A stretch of 64,000 nt of DNA from Xanthobacter autotrophicus Py2 (lineage in GTDB: Bacteria > Pseudomonadota > Alphaproteobacteria > Rhizobiales > Xanthobacteraceae). The notes under the pieces are model-generated. The model made no database searches. It saw only the letters and a list, made by a program, of their open reading frames with translations, and was not told the DNA's origin. The stretch covers positions 2,777,501-2,841,500 of the forward strand of contig CP000781.1 in the NCBI GenBank assembly GCA_000017645.1, in the 5' to 3' direction. Position 1 is the first letter of the stretch. Every line of letters starts with the position of its first letter. This document shows, piece after piece, positions 9,094 through 18,486 of the stretch. Position numbers and translations under genes: made by a program.

Positions 9094-9411
9094 TTAGCGC
9101 GAAACCTCGAAGCGCGAGCGCTCGCGCACCCGGCCGAGGGCGAGCAGGATCACCCCCACCACCACCAGCAGCAGGAAGGCCGGCAGGGACAAAAGCGGCA
9201 GGATGGCGGTGTTCCACAGCAGCGGCAGGCCGGCGCGGCCGGAGCGTTCTGCCTGTTCCAGGGTGCCCGGCGAAAGCGCGAACCAGGCGTCTCCGGTGGA
9301 GGTGAACACCAGCGCGGAGGCCGCGATGGAGCGCGTGCCATCCACGATGAGGGAGACAAAGCCGCCGGCCACAAGCCAGAATCCGATGAAGCGGAACAGG
9401 AAGCGGATCAT
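9094..9411 (-). CDS. Small two-segment membrane protein, function unknown
   Basis: A 105-residue protein starting [18 protein letters not shown]. It has one N-terminal membrane segment, a polar central part of about 45 residues and a second segment ([21 protein letters not shown]) before a basic tail. Similar small membrane proteins are common in Rhizobiales but have no assigned role. ATG 9411 is chosen over the upstream in-frame ATGs because hydrophobic coding begins there. The gene stands alone and no partner suggests a function. Confidence 0.65.
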   Translation of the reverse strand: MIRFLFRFIGFWLVAGGFVSLIVDGTRSIAASALVFTSTGDAWFALSPGTLEQAERSGRAGLPLLWNTAILPLLSLPAFLLLVVVGVILLALGRVRERSRFEVSR

Positions 9412-9843
9412 GGGTGGGCGCCTGGCTCCCTTGCATCTGCGGGCTGCGCGCCCGGCCATTCCCATTTAGGCGGGATCGCACAAGATTGCACGCCCCTCGG
9501 TGCGGGGGGCGGCGCCTTGGGGCGATAGAGCGCCGTCGCCGTCCGGCTTGACCGGACGGCCCATGGCTCGGCCGGGACAATGCGGCGGGGGCTTGCAAAG
9601 CGGCGAGATGGACCCTCCGGTCACGCCGGAGGGTGACGGGGTGGAAAAGTGCCCCTCCCTTCTCCCCCTCGCGGGAGAGGGCCGTTGAGGGAGTTACGGC
9701 GGCTTGGGGCGGGAGGGCAGCTCCCTTTGCTCCGGCAATCAAGCCCGCAGCCCGCCCCGCCATGCACAGGCCGCCAGACGGTATGTCGCTGCTGCGCACC
9801 ATTGCCCCTTGAAGCCGGGCGCGGGGAATGCTTCCATCACGTC
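9412..9843. other. Gene-free stretch with short repeats
   Basis: About 430 bases. It contains GTCCGGCTTGACCGGAC (a near-palindrome at about 9541) next to GGCCCATGGCTCGGCCGGGACAA, a degenerate relative of the elements at 20791 and 36682. A CTCCCTTCTCCCCCTCGCG/GGGAGAGGG stem lies at about 9655-9681. These are typical rhizobial intergenic palindromes. No gene is recognised. Confidence 0.55.
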
Positions 9844-10353
9844 ATGAGCACGGGCCTCATTGAAATCCGCAGGGCCAAGCCGGCCGACGCCAAGGCGATC
9901 GCGGCGGTTCACGACGCGGCTTGGCGCACGGCCTATCGTGGCCTTATTCCCGGCGTCGAGCTTGAGCGCATGGTGGAGCGGCGTGGCCCGCGCTGGTGGG
10001 ATGCCGCGATCCGGCGTGGTAGCCGGCTCTCCGTGCTGCTGGTGGGCGATGATCTCGCCGGCTATGTGAATTACGGTGGCAACCGCGCCAAGAGCCTGCC
10101 CTATGGCGGCGAGATCTATGAGATCTACCTACAACCTTTGTATCAGGGCCTCGGTTTCGGACAGCGGCTGTTTTCGGCGGCCCGTCGGGACCTAAGTCTT
10201 GCCCGGCTCGACGGAATGGTGGTTTGGGCACTGGCCGAGAACGAGAATGCGGTGGGCTTCTATCGGGCCTTAGGAGGGCAACCGGTCGCATCCTCCACCG
10301 AGCAGTTCGGCTCGAAAACGCTGGACAAGATCGCCTTCGCTTGGCAGCGGTAA
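9844..10353 (+). CDS. GNAT-family N-acetyltransferase
   Basis: A 169-residue single-domain GNAT. The start IEIRRAKPADAKAIAAVH is the usual first strand and helix. The acetyl-CoA pyrophosphate loop is YQGLGFGQRL (Q/RxxGxG/A type), and ENENAVGFYRALGG is the typical motif B. The acceptor substrate cannot be inferred. It lies 52 bases upstream of ppa on the same strand and may share its transcript. Confidence 0.85.
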   Translation: MSTGLIEIRRAKPADAKAIAAVHDAAWRTAYRGLIPGVELERMVERRGPRWWDAAIRRGSRLSVLLVGDDLAGYVNYGGNRAKSLPYGGEIYEIYLQPLYQGLGFGQRLFSAARRDLSLARLDGMVVWALAENENAVGFYRALGGQPVASSTEQFGSKTLDKIAFAWQR

Positions 10354-10405
10354 CCTCCGCGCGGGCAACCGCCCGCGTGGACCGTAGCTATCCAGCGAGT
10401 GTATC

Positions 10406-10948
10406 ATGCGCATCGATGCGATCCCGATCGGCAAGAACCCGCCCCACGATGTCAATGTCGTGATCGAGGTGCCCATCGGCGGCGAGCCTATCAAATACGA
10501 ACTCGACAAGGCTGCCGGCACGCTCTTCGTCGATCGCTTCCTTTATACCGCCATGCGGTATCCCGGAAACTACGGTTTCATTCCCCACACTCTTTCCGGC
10601 GACGGCGACCCCTGCGACGTTCTGGTGGCGAATACCCGCGCCATCATGGCCGGCGCGGTGATCAGCGTGCGTCCCGTGGGCGTGCTGCTGATGGAGGACG
10701 AGGCCGGCGTCGATGAGAAGATCATCGCCGTTCCCTCTTCCAAGCTCACCAAGCGCTACGACCGGGTCACCAACCATTCCGACCTGCCGGAGATCACGCT
10801 CAAGCAGATCGAGCACTTCTTCGAGCACTACAAGGATCTCGAGCCCAACAAGTGGGTGAAGATCCTGCGCTGGGGCGATGCCGCCGAAGCGCACAAGCTC
10901 ATCCTCGAAGGCATCGAGCGCGCCAAGGCCGAAGGCAAGGAAGGCTGA
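10406..10948 (+). CDS. ppa: Inorganic pyrophosphatase (family I)
   Basis: A 180-residue soluble pyrophosphatase that drives biosynthetic reactions by hydrolysing pyrophosphate. The N-terminus has the family's [18 protein letters not shown] segment, the metal site is DGDPCDVLV, and the later DEKIIAVP is also typical. It is followed by a palindromic repeat rather than a classical terminator, and converges on nasA. Confidence 0.95.
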   Translation: MRIDAIPIGKNPPHDVNVVIEVPIGGEPIKYELDKAAGTLFVDRFLYTAMRYPGNYGFIPHTLSGDGDPCDVLVANTRAIMAGAVISVRPVGVLLMEDEAGVDEKIIAVPSSKLTKRYDRVTNHSDLPEITLKQIEHFFEHYKDLEPNKWVKILRWGDAAEAHKLILEGIERAKAEGKEG

Positions 10949-10958
10949 AGCCTTCCCT

Positions 10959-11011
10959 TAGAGCGTTTTCGAGCGAAGTGGATTTCCGGTTCGCGTGAAG
11001 AAAACGCTCTA
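10959..11011. repeat. Dispersed palindromic element, copy 2 (best preserved)
   Basis: Perfect 12-bp outer arms TAGAGCGTTTTC (10959-10970) and GAAAACGCTCTA (11000-11011) enclose GAGCGAAGTGGA and CCGGTTCGCGTGAA. It sits between the convergent ppa and nasA ends and may also act as a transcription stop. Related copies are at 9049 and 54519. Confidence 0.85.
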
Positions 11012-11061
11012 GTGAGCCAGTCGAGCGGCACACGCTCGAAAGGGGCGGGACCACCCGCCCC

Positions 11062-13740
11062 TCAGGCCGGTACCGTCGTCTCCGCGAGGAGGCGGCGGAT
11101 CTCGGGCAGGCATGAGCCGCAGTTCGTGCCGGCCTTGAGCTTTTCCCCCACCATGGCCGCATCGTGCGCGCCGGCGCGGATGGCGCCCACGATGGCGTCG
11201 CGCGGCACGCCGAAGCACGCGCAGACCAGCGGACCGCATGCGGCTGCAGCTCCCGCCCGCCGGCCCGCCAGCAGGGTGCGCCGGTCGGCGGTGGAGACGG
11301 TGTCTTCCTTAAGCAGGCCCTTCAGCGCGTCCCAGGCCACGCGCCGGCCGGCCGTGCCCTCGAACACCGCGAAATCCAGCCGCCCGTCGGCGTCGAAGGC
11401 GGCAGCCCTGTAGAGGCCGGAGGGGCCGTCTACCAATTCCGCCACGTCCGCCGGGCCTTCCGCCTTCACCCACTGCGCCCACTCGTCCGGGCCGAGGCTG
11501 CCCGCGGTGCGCCAGCCGAAGCCGCCCTCCAGCGCCGCCCGCGCCCACCACAGGCCCTGCGGCATCGCAAGTGGGCGCCGCGACAGCACGAAGCCTTCGA
11601 ACGGCGCGGTAAAGGGTGCGAGGGTGGCCGGTGTCGCCTTGGAATCGGGCTGGCCGGAGAAGGGGTCGGTGACCGCGTGCACCAGCGGCCCGACCCGCCC
11701 GTGGGAGGAGGTCGCCCCGCTCCAGTGGATGGGCGCGAACAGGGTGCCGCGCTTTTGCCCGGCATCGATCTTCACCTCCAGCACCGCCGCGCCATGGGCG
11801 CTCGACACTCGCGCCAGCCCGCCGTCGGCAAGGCCGAGGGGCGCCGCATCGTCCGGATGCACGGCCACGAACGGCGCCAGGATGTGCGAGCCGAGGCGCG
11901 GCGACAGGCCGGTGCGGGTCATGGTGTGCCACTGGTCGCGGATGCGGCCGGTGTTGAGCAGGAACGGGTAGGCCTCGCTCGCCCGCGCCGCTGCCACCGG
12001 CGCAGGCGACACGAAGCGGGCGCGCCGGTCGGCGGTGAAATAGCCGCCGTCCGCGAACAGCCGTGGTGTGCCCTGCGGCCGCCCGCGCGGGGCCGGCCAC
12101 TGTACCGGTGTGAAATCCTGGTAGGCCGTGTCCGACAGGTCGGCGAAGGCGGAGATGTCGAAATCGCGGCTGCCGGCATTCTCGAAGCCGGAGAGCGCCG
12201 CATGCTCGCGGAAGATATCCGCCGGCCCGCGCCACGCGAAGGCCGCGCCGAAGCCAAGGCGGCTCGCCACCTGCGCCAGCGCCCACCAATTGGGCTTCAC
12301 CGCACCGGGCAGGGCGAGGAAGGGCCGCTGGCGGGAAATGCGCCGCTCGGAATTGGTGACGGTGCCGTCCTTCTCGCCCCAGGCGGCGGCGGGCAGCATC
12401 ACATGGGGATGGCAGGCGGCGGTGTCGTTGTGCACCACGTTCTCGGACAGCACGAACAGGTCGAGGCCCTTCAGCGCCGCGCGCACGCCGTCCGCCTCGG
12501 GCAGGCTCACGGCCGGGTTGGTGCCCATGACCCACAGCGCCTTGATCTCGCCACGGCCGATGGCGGCGAACAGGTCCACCGCCTTGTGGCCCTCGCGGGT
12601 GGCCATATGGGGCGCATCCCAGAAGCGGCGCACCCGGTCCACCTCCTCCGGGGAAAAGCCCATGTGGGCGGCCAGCTGGTTGGCGAGCCCGCCCACCTCG
12701 CGCCCGCCCATGGCATTGGGCTGGCCGGTGAGGGAGAACGGCCCCATGCCCTCGCGGCCCATGCGGCCGGTGGCGAAATGGCAGTTGAGGATGGCATTGA
12801 CCTTGTCGGTGCCCGCCACCGACTGGTTCACCCCCTGCGAATAGCAGGTCACGGTGCGCGCGGTGTCCGTGAACAGGGCGAAGAAGCGCGCCACGTCTTC
12901 CACCGCAAGGCCGCAGGCGCGGGCGGTGGCCTCGGCATCGGGGGCCATGGCGCGGGCGTGGGCGAGCGCGGCGTCGAAGCCGGTGGTGTGGTCGCGCACG
13001 TAATCGGCGTCGAAGGCCGGGCTCTGGGCCAGATGGGCGAGCAGGCCGGAAAACAGCAGCGCGTCGGCGCCGTGGGCCAGCGGCAGGTGCAGGTCGGCTT
13101 CCGCCGCCGTCTCGGTGCGGCGGGGGTCGATGACCACGAATTTCGTGCCCCGCGCCTTGCGCGCCGCCTCCATGCGGCGGAACAGCACCGGATGGCACCA
13201 GGCGGTGTTGGAGCCCACCAGAACGATGAGATCCGCCGCCTCCAAATCCTCATAGGAGCCCGGCACCGTGTCCGAACCGAAGCCGCGCTTGTGCCCGGCC
13301 ACGGAGGAGGACATGCACAGGCGCGAATTGGTGTCCACGTGCGCGGTGCCGAGGAAGCCCTTCGCCAGCTTGTTGGCGGCGTAATAATCCTCGGTCAGCA
13401 ACTGGCCGGAGAGATAGAAGGCGATGGCTCCCGGCCCGTGGGCGTCGCGCACCGTCTTCAGCCCGTCCGCGATGCGGTCGAGGGCGGTGTCCCACGAGGC
13501 GCGGGCGAGCGCCCCGTCAGTCCCGCGCACCAGGGGGTGGAGCAGGCGGGTATCGAGCCCCACCGTCTCCCCCAGCGCGGCGCCCTTGGAGCACAGGCGG
13601 CCGAGATTGGCCGGGTGGGCGGCATCGCCTTCGACCAGCGCGCCGCCCAGGCCGTCCGGCGTCGCCTTCACCCCGCAGCCGACGCCGCAATAGGGGCAGG
13701 TGGTCTTCACCGAGGGGGGCGAGGCGAGAGGCGCGTTCAT
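11062..13740 (-). CDS. nasA: Assimilatory nitrate reductase, catalytic subunit
   Basis: An 892-residue molybdopterin enzyme that reduces nitrate to nitrite in the cytoplasm. The N-terminal [4Fe-4S] site is C15-x2-C18-x3-C22 with C50. The molybdopterin domain follows (about 60-700, with GSNTAWCHPVLFRR and GTNPAVSLPEAD), then a dinucleotide-binding cap. The C-terminus carries an extra BFD-type [2Fe-2S] domain (CACFGV, then NCGSCLPE), as in the Klebsiella NasA type. It is last in the nitrate operon, 33 bases after the CysJ-like gene, which probably delivers electrons to it. Confidence 0.93.
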   Translation of the reverse strand: MNAPLASPPSVKTTCPYCGVGCGVKATPDGLGGALVEGDAAHPANLGRLCSKGAALGETVGLDTRLLHPLVRGTDGALARASWDTALDRIADGLKTVRDAHGPGAIAFYLSGQLLTEDYYAANKLAKGFLGTAHVDTNSRLCMSSSVAGHKRGFGSDTVPGSYEDLEAADLIVLVGSNTAWCHPVLFRRMEAARKARGTKFVVIDPRRTETAAEADLHLPLAHGADALLFSGLLAHLAQSPAFDADYVRDHTTGFDAALAHARAMAPDAEATARACGLAVEDVARFFALFTDTARTVTCYSQGVNQSVAGTDKVNAILNCHFATGRMGREGMGPFSLTGQPNAMGGREVGGLANQLAAHMGFSPEEVDRVRRFWDAPHMATREGHKAVDLFAAIGRGEIKALWVMGTNPAVSLPEADGVRAALKGLDLFVLSENVVHNDTAACHPHVMLPAAAWGEKDGTVTNSERRISRQRPFLALPGAVKPNWWALAQVASRLGFGAAFAWRGPADIFREHAALSGFENAGSRDFDISAFADLSDTAYQDFTPVQWPAPRGRPQGTPRLFADGGYFTADRRARFVSPAPVAAARASEAYPFLLNTGRIRDQWHTMTRTGLSPRLGSHILAPFVAVHPDDAAPLGLADGGLARVSSAHGAAVLEVKIDAGQKRGTLFAPIHWSGATSSHGRVGPLVHAVTDPFSGQPDSKATPATLAPFTAPFEGFVLSRRPLAMPQGLWWARAALEGGFGWRTAGSLGPDEWAQWVKAEGPADVAELVDGPSGLYRAAAFDADGRLDFAVFEGTAGRRVAWDALKGLLKEDTVSTADRRTLLAGRRAGAAAACGPLVCACFGVPRDAIVGAIRAGAHDAAMVGEKLKAGTNCGSCLPEIRRLLAETTVPA

Positions 13741-13773
13741 GGGGGGCCGATCCTGCCTGAGGCGTTTCGGGGG

Positions 13774-15402
13774 TCAGTACACGTCGGCCTGGTAGCGGCC
13801 GGCGGTCTTCAGGTCGGCCACGAAGCGGGCCGCGGCCTCCGCCGAGAGGCCGCCATGCTCGGCGGCGACCGCCGTCACCGCCGCTTCCACGTCCTTCGCC
13901 ATGCGCTTGGCATCGCCGCAGATGTAGAAATGCGCGCCGGCCTGAAGCCACGCCCATAGCTCTGGCCCCGCCGCGCGGATCTTGTCCTGCACGTAGACCT
14001 TGGCGGCGCCGTCCCGCGACCATGCGGTGTCGAGCCGGGTGAGGGTGCCGCAGGCCTGGAGGCCGTTCAGCTCGTCCTCGTAGAAGAAGTCCGTGTCGCG
14101 CTTCTGGTGGCCGAAGAACAGCCAGTTGCGGCCGGGGGCCTTGGTGGCGAGGCGCTCGTGCAGGAACGAGCGGAACGGGGCGATGCCGGTGCCCGGCCCC
14201 ACCATGATCACATCCTTGGAGAGGTCTGCCGGCAGGGCGAAGCCGTGGGCCTTCTGGATATAGGCCTTCATGCGCGTGCCCGGCGCGATGCGGCCGCCGA
14301 GGAAGGTGGAGGCAACGCCGAGCCGGGTGCGGCCGGTCTGCTCGTAGCGCACCGCGTCCACCGTCAGGGTCAGCTTGCCGGGGGTGGCGGTGGGGCTGGA
14401 GGAGATGGAGTAGAGCCGCGGCTGGAGCGGCTCCAGGCATTCCACCAGAGCCTCCGGATCGGGACGGATGCCGGGGAACTTCTCCAGCGCCGCCAGCACG
14501 TCGAGGGTGGCGGCATCGCCGTCCGGATCAGCGCCGGAGGCCAGCGCCCGGGCCTTGGCCTTGCGATCGCCGCCGGTGATGTAGGAGATGAGGGTGAACA
14601 GGGCGTCGGGGGCCGATTTCAGGCACACCTCGCGGGAGAGCACCTCGCCCAGCGTCTTGTCGGCGATGGGGAAATCCGGCGGAGCGTGGAGCGCGGCGAG
14701 TACCGCCGCCACGAGGTCGGGATCGTTCACCGGGAACACGCCGAAGCTGTCGCCGGCCACATAGTCGATGCCCGAGCCGGCAAGATCGAACTCGATGTGC
14801 CAGGTCTCCTTCTCGGAGCCGTCCTTGTTGAGGCGGGTGCGGCCGAGGAAGGTGACCTCGCCGGGATTTTCGCGGGTGCCCAAAGGTGCCGGGGCGTGGG
14901 GCTCGTGGGCGTAGGAGACGGCGGCGGCGGGCGTGGCGGCCGGCTTGGCGGCGGGGGCGGAGGTCTCTTCCGCCAGCTGCTTCAGCATGCGCAGGGTCTC
15001 CTTGCCGCCGGGGGCGCAGAGGTTGAGCTTGCTTTCGGCGCCGTCGGCCAGTGCCTTGGCGTAGGTCTCGCAGACATAGCCGCACTGGCCGCAATCCTGC
15101 TGGGCCATGGCCGCCATCATGCGCCGGGGCAGGGCCCTGCCCTCTGCCAGCGCCATGCGCTCGGCCAGCGGCATGGCGGGGTCGTGCCAGGGTGCGCCAT
15201 CGTCTTCCGGCGCTGCCGCGGGGACGGGCATGCCCGGCATCAGTGCCGCCGCGTCGCCCGCCGAGAGGGCGGTGGGGGCGCTGACCTGATCGGCGGAGAG
15301 GATGGCGGCGAAGAAGCCGTTCAGCCACGCCCGCTGCTCGCCGGTGAAGGGCGCGCTGTCGGGCAGGACGGGCACAACGGGAATGCGGGTCTGGAGGCTC
15401 AT
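13774..15402 (-). CDS. CysJ-like NADPH/FAD reductase with N-terminal Fe-S motif
   Basis: A 542-residue protein. Residues 104-129 have C-x2-C-x3-C-x17-C (QQDCGQCGYVCETYAKAL), which resembles the RnfB-type 4Fe-4S domain. From about 180 on it is a sulfite-reductase/P450-reductase FAD- and NADPH-binding module: RLYSISSSPT binds FAD, GPGTGIAPFRSFL binds NADPH, and it ends YQADVY like CysJ. The flavodoxin domain of true CysJ is absent. Inside the nitrate operon, the likely job is to pass electrons from NADPH to NirA and/or NasA through the Fe-S centre. Database entries may call it sulfite reductase subunit alpha, but no CysI is present here. Confidence 0.82.
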   Translation of the reverse strand: MSLQTRIPVVPVLPDSAPFTGEQRAWLNGFFAAILSADQVSAPTALSAGDAAALMPGMPVPAAAPEDDGAPWHDPAMPLAERMALAEGRALPRRMMAAMAQQDCGQCGYVCETYAKALADGAESKLNLCAPGGKETLRMLKQLAEETSAPAAKPAATPAAAVSYAHEPHAPAPLGTRENPGEVTFLGRTRLNKDGSEKETWHIEFDLAGSGIDYVAGDSFGVFPVNDPDLVAAVLAALHAPPDFPIADKTLGEVLSREVCLKSAPDALFTLISYITGGDRKAKARALASGADPDGDAATLDVLAALEKFPGIRPDPEALVECLEPLQPRLYSISSSPTATPGKLTLTVDAVRYEQTGRTRLGVASTFLGGRIAPGTRMKAYIQKAHGFALPADLSKDVIMVGPGTGIAPFRSFLHERLATKAPGRNWLFFGHQKRDTDFFYEDELNGLQACGTLTRLDTAWSRDGAAKVYVQDKIRAAGPELWAWLQAGAHFYICGDAKRMAKDVEAAVTAVAAEHGGLSAEAAARFVADLKTAGRYQADVY

Positions 15403-15483
15403 GGCTGTGGTCTCGGTGTCGGGTGGCGCGCCTTGGGCGCGAAATCGAGCGTCAGGCCGCAGTGCGGCCCGGCTGGTTGGGCG

Positions 15484-17244
15484 TCATGCCACCTCCGCCA
15501 GCGCCTTCAGCGCGTCGGGGTCCATGCGGCGGGTGAAGTGCGCGAATGCCTCGCCCTCCTCGCGGTGGGCGAGCCAGCTCTTCAGCAGGCGCTCCACCAC
15601 CGCGGGGGCGTCTTCCGCCTTCACGTCGCGATAGAGTTCGCGGGCGATGGCGGCGTCCGCGCCGAATCCGCCGCCGACGAACAGGTGATAGCCGTCCACC
15701 GTGTCGCCATCGTCATTGATGGCCACCCGCGCGCCGATGAGGCCGATGTCGCCGATATAATGCTGGGCGCAGGAATTGTGGCAGCCGGTGACATGGATGT
15801 TCACCGGCCCGTCGAGGTCGAGGCGTTCCTCGCAATGGGCGAGGATGGCGCGGGCCGTGCCCTTGGTGTCGGCGGCGGCGAAGCGGCAGCCCTTGGATCC
15901 CGTGCAGGCCACAAGGCCGGCCTGGAGCGGCGTCGCCTGGGTGGACAGCCCGAGCGCCGTGATGGCGGTGCACGCCTGCGCCACGTCCGCGTCGGCAACG
16001 CCCGAGATGAGCAGGTTCTGCCAGACCGTGAGGCGGATGTCGCCGTCGCCGAGGCGCGCGGCGATGTCAGCGAGGCCGTGCATCTGCTCCACGCTCATGC
16101 GGCCCACCGGCAGGCCGACGCCGATGTAATTCAGCCCCGGCTGCTTCTGGGCGTGAACGCCGAGATGGGCGAGGCGGTCGGCCTCGGCGCGGGGTGCCAC
16201 CGCTTCCGCCGGCAGGCGGGTGAAGGGACGGCCCAGCTTCTTTTCCACCAGCGTCAGGAAACCGTCGAAGCCCATGGCGTCGAGCACGTATTTCAGCCGC
16301 GCCTTCTTGCGGTCGGTGCGGTCGCCGGTGTCGATGAAGGCGCGCACGATGGCGGCGGCCACGTCGCTCGCCTCGTCGGGGCGCACCACGATGCCGGTGT
16401 CGCGGGCGAAATCCTTGTGGCCGGTGATGCCGCCCAGGGCGAGCCGCAGCCAGATGCCCGGCGCCACGCCGAACCCGTCCTTCACCTCCACCGCCTGGAA
16501 GCCGATGTCATTGGTGTCCTCCAGCGCGCCGATGGTGCCGGCGCCGTCGAAGGCCACGTTGAACTTGCGCGGCAGGCCGTACATGTCGCGATTGTTGAGG
16601 ATGTAGTGGTGCCACTCCTTCGCCAGCGGCCGGGTGTCGAGCAACTCCTGCGGGTCGATGCCGGCGGTGGGGGTGCCGGTCACGTTGCGGATATTGTCCG
16701 CCCCAGAGCCCTTGGCGGTGAGGCCGAGGTCCACCAGTTTTTCCAGCACGGCGATGCCGTCGGTGGCCGGGATCTCGCGGATCTGCAGATTGGCCCGCGT
16801 GGTCACGTCGGTGTAGTTGCCGCCGTGGGCGGACGCGATGTCGGCGACGCCGCGAAACTGCCAGTGGGTGAGGATGCCATTGGGAATGCGCAGGCGGCAC
16901 ATGAAGCTGTCCTGCGCCGGCGCCACATGGAACAGACCGTGGTACTTCCAGCGGAGCACGTCCGGGCCCTTGGGAAAGACGCCCTCGTGGGCGGCGGTCC
17001 TCATGCGGGGGTAGGCATCAAGGCCCAGTTCCTCGCGCTTGCCCTTCTCCTCCGGCGAGAGCTTTTTGCCCTCCGCCTCGAAGCGAGCCATGGCCTTCAG
17101 GCTCGCTGCGTCGGGGCCGGTGGGCTCGGCGGCAGCGGCAGGCGCGCCTGCGGGCGCAGCGCCCCGGGTGATCTGCACCGCCTTGGCGCCGGAGACGAAG
17201 CCTTCCAGATAGCGTTTCTGGTCGATGGTAAAGTCGCTGCCCAT
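15484..17244 (-). CDS. nirA: Ferredoxin-type assimilatory nitrite reductase
   Basis: A 586-residue sirohaem/[4Fe-4S] enzyme that reduces nitrite to ammonium with six electrons. Cluster ligands are C447-x5-C453 (CTGSKGC) and C488-x3-C492 (CHNSC). The two half-repeats of the family are visible (WQFRGVADIA with TRANLQIREI, and LTVWQNLLISG). It lacks the NADH-binding and FAD modules of NirB, so it needs an external donor, probably the neighbouring CysJ-like protein or ferredoxin. ATG 17244 has GAGGAGA 7 bases upstream; an ATG at 17259 overlapping the previous stop is possible. Confidence 0.92.
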   Translation of the reverse strand: MGSDFTIDQKRYLEGFVSGAKAVQITRGAAPAGAPAAAAEPTGPDAASLKAMARFEAEGKKLSPEEKGKREELGLDAYPRMRTAAHEGVFPKGPDVLRWKYHGLFHVAPAQDSFMCRLRIPNGILTHWQFRGVADIASAHGGNYTDVTTRANLQIREIPATDGIAVLEKLVDLGLTAKGSGADNIRNVTGTPTAGIDPQELLDTRPLAKEWHHYILNNRDMYGLPRKFNVAFDGAGTIGALEDTNDIGFQAVEVKDGFGVAPGIWLRLALGGITGHKDFARDTGIVVRPDEASDVAAAIVRAFIDTGDRTDRKKARLKYVLDAMGFDGFLTLVEKKLGRPFTRLPAEAVAPRAEADRLAHLGVHAQKQPGLNYIGVGLPVGRMSVEQMHGLADIAARLGDGDIRLTVWQNLLISGVADADVAQACTAITALGLSTQATPLQAGLVACTGSKGCRFAAADTKGTARAILAHCEERLDLDGPVNIHVTGCHNSCAQHYIGDIGLIGARVAINDDGDTVDGYHLFVGGGFGADAAIARELYRDVKAEDAPAVVERLLKSWLAHREEGEAFAHFTRRMDPDALKALAEVA

Positions 17245-17255
17245 GGGGTCTCTCC

Positions 17256-18476
17256 TCATGCCGCCGCGGCGATGGCGTCCCGCCCGAAGGCGAGATCGGC
17301 GCGCATGGCGGTGATGGGGGTGCGTTGGGTGATGAGGTCGAGATAGAACAGGCCATCCGCCGTATCGCCGAACAGCACGGCGCCGACGAGGAGCCCGTCC
17401 TTCACGATGAGCCGGCGATAAACGCCCAGCCCCCGGTCGGTGAGCACGATGTCTTCCGTGCCCTCGCCGCCGGTGACGTCGCCCGCCGAGAAGACGGGAA
17501 CGCCCGAAACCTTCAGATTGGTGGCCATCACCGAGCCGTCGTACCGCGCCTCCTCCCCCGCGAGGCGGTGGGCGAGCACGCGGGCCTGCTCATAGGCCGG
17601 CGCCACAAGGCCATAGGCGATGCCGCGATGCTCGGCGCATTCGCCGATGGCGCAGATGGCGGGATCGGAGGTGGCAAGGGTGTCGTCCACCACGATGCCG
17701 CGCTTCACCTCCAGCCCCGCCGCGCGGGCAAGGTCCGCATTGGGGATGACGCCGCAGGCCACCACCACGAGGTCGGCCTCCACCACGCGCCCATCTTTGA
17801 GTCTGAGGCCAGTGACGCGGCCCTGCTCATCCCCCTCGATGGCGTCGCTGGCGGCCTGAAGCAGCACCTCGACGTCCTTGCCTTCCACCGCCCGCCGCAG
17901 AAATCCGGCGGCGGCGGGATCGAGCTGGCGCTCCATCAGCCGGTCCATGAGATGGACGAGGCTTGTCTTCACTCCCGCCCCGGCAAGGCCCACGGCGGCC
18001 TCAAGCCCCAGCAGCCCGCCGCCGATTACCACCGCCCTTGTGCCGGGAACGGCGGCGGCGGCGAGCAGCGCCTCCACATCCTTCAGGTCGCGGAAGGTGT
18101 GGACCCCGTTCAGGTCCATCCCCGGCAACGGCAGGCGGATGGGATGCGAGCCGGTGGCGAGCACGAGGCGCGCATAGGACAGGCGCCGCCCATCCGCTAG
18201 CACGACGGCGCGCTCGGTGCGGTCGATGGCGACGGCGGGGGTGCCGTATTGCAGGGTCACGCCGCGATCGCGCCACCAGGAGGCGGGCTTCATCTGCGCG
18301 TCCGCGGCGGTCATGTGGCCGGCGAGCACCTCCGACAGCAGCACCCGGTTGTAGGCGAGGTGCGGCTCCGCCCCGATCACCGCGACCGCATAGCGGCCGA
18401 GCGCGCGCTGGCTCAGCTCCTCGCAGAGCTTTGCCGCCGCCATGCCGTTGCCGATGATGAGGAGGGGCTCGCTCAT
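17256..18476 (-). CDS. FAD-dependent NAD(P)H oxidoreductase of the nitrate operon
   Basis: A 406-residue two-dinucleotide-binding flavoprotein resembling the N-terminal FAD/NADH half of NirB. The first Rossmann motif is variant (IIGNGMAAAKLCEEL); the second is canonical (VVIGGGLLGLEAA). A third FAD motif reads AIGECAEHRG. In Bradyrhizobium japonicum a similar flavoprotein (Flp) is encoded next to a haemoglobin and NasC in the nitrate-assimilation operon. Here it lies between haemoglobin and nirA, so it may reduce the haemoglobin or feed the reductases. The partner is not determined by sequence. Confidence 0.85.
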   Translation of the reverse strand: MSEPLLIIGNGMAAAKLCEELSQRALGRYAVAVIGAEPHLAYNRVLLSEVLAGHMTAADAQMKPASWWRDRGVTLQYGTPAVAIDRTERAVVLADGRRLSYARLVLATGSHPIRLPLPGMDLNGVHTFRDLKDVEALLAAAAVPGTRAVVIGGGLLGLEAAVGLAGAGVKTSLVHLMDRLMERQLDPAAAGFLRRAVEGKDVEVLLQAASDAIEGDEQGRVTGLRLKDGRVVEADLVVVACGVIPNADLARAAGLEVKRGIVVDDTLATSDPAICAIGECAEHRGIAYGLVAPAYEQARVLAHRLAGEEARYDGSVMATNLKVSGVPVFSAGDVTGGEGTEDIVLTDRGLGVYRRLIVKDGLLVGAVLFGDTADGLFYLDLITQRTPITAMRADLAFGRDAIAAAA

Positions 18477-18486
18477 GTCGCGATCC

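Noticed and set aside
11164..13959. Plus-strand open frame of about 930 codons opposite nasA
   Set aside because: Low-complexity translation mirroring nasA codons; no start signal and no family motif.
13774..15402. cysJ of assimilatory sulfate reduction
   Set aside because: There is no flavodoxin domain and no cysI partner, and the gene lies between nitrite and nitrate reductase genes.
14107..17346. Very long plus-strand open frame (over 1000 codons) opposite nirA and the CysJ-like gene
   Set aside because: It is antisense to two clearly conserved genes and its Gly/His/Arg-rich translation has no motifs. High GC content makes long antisense frames common.
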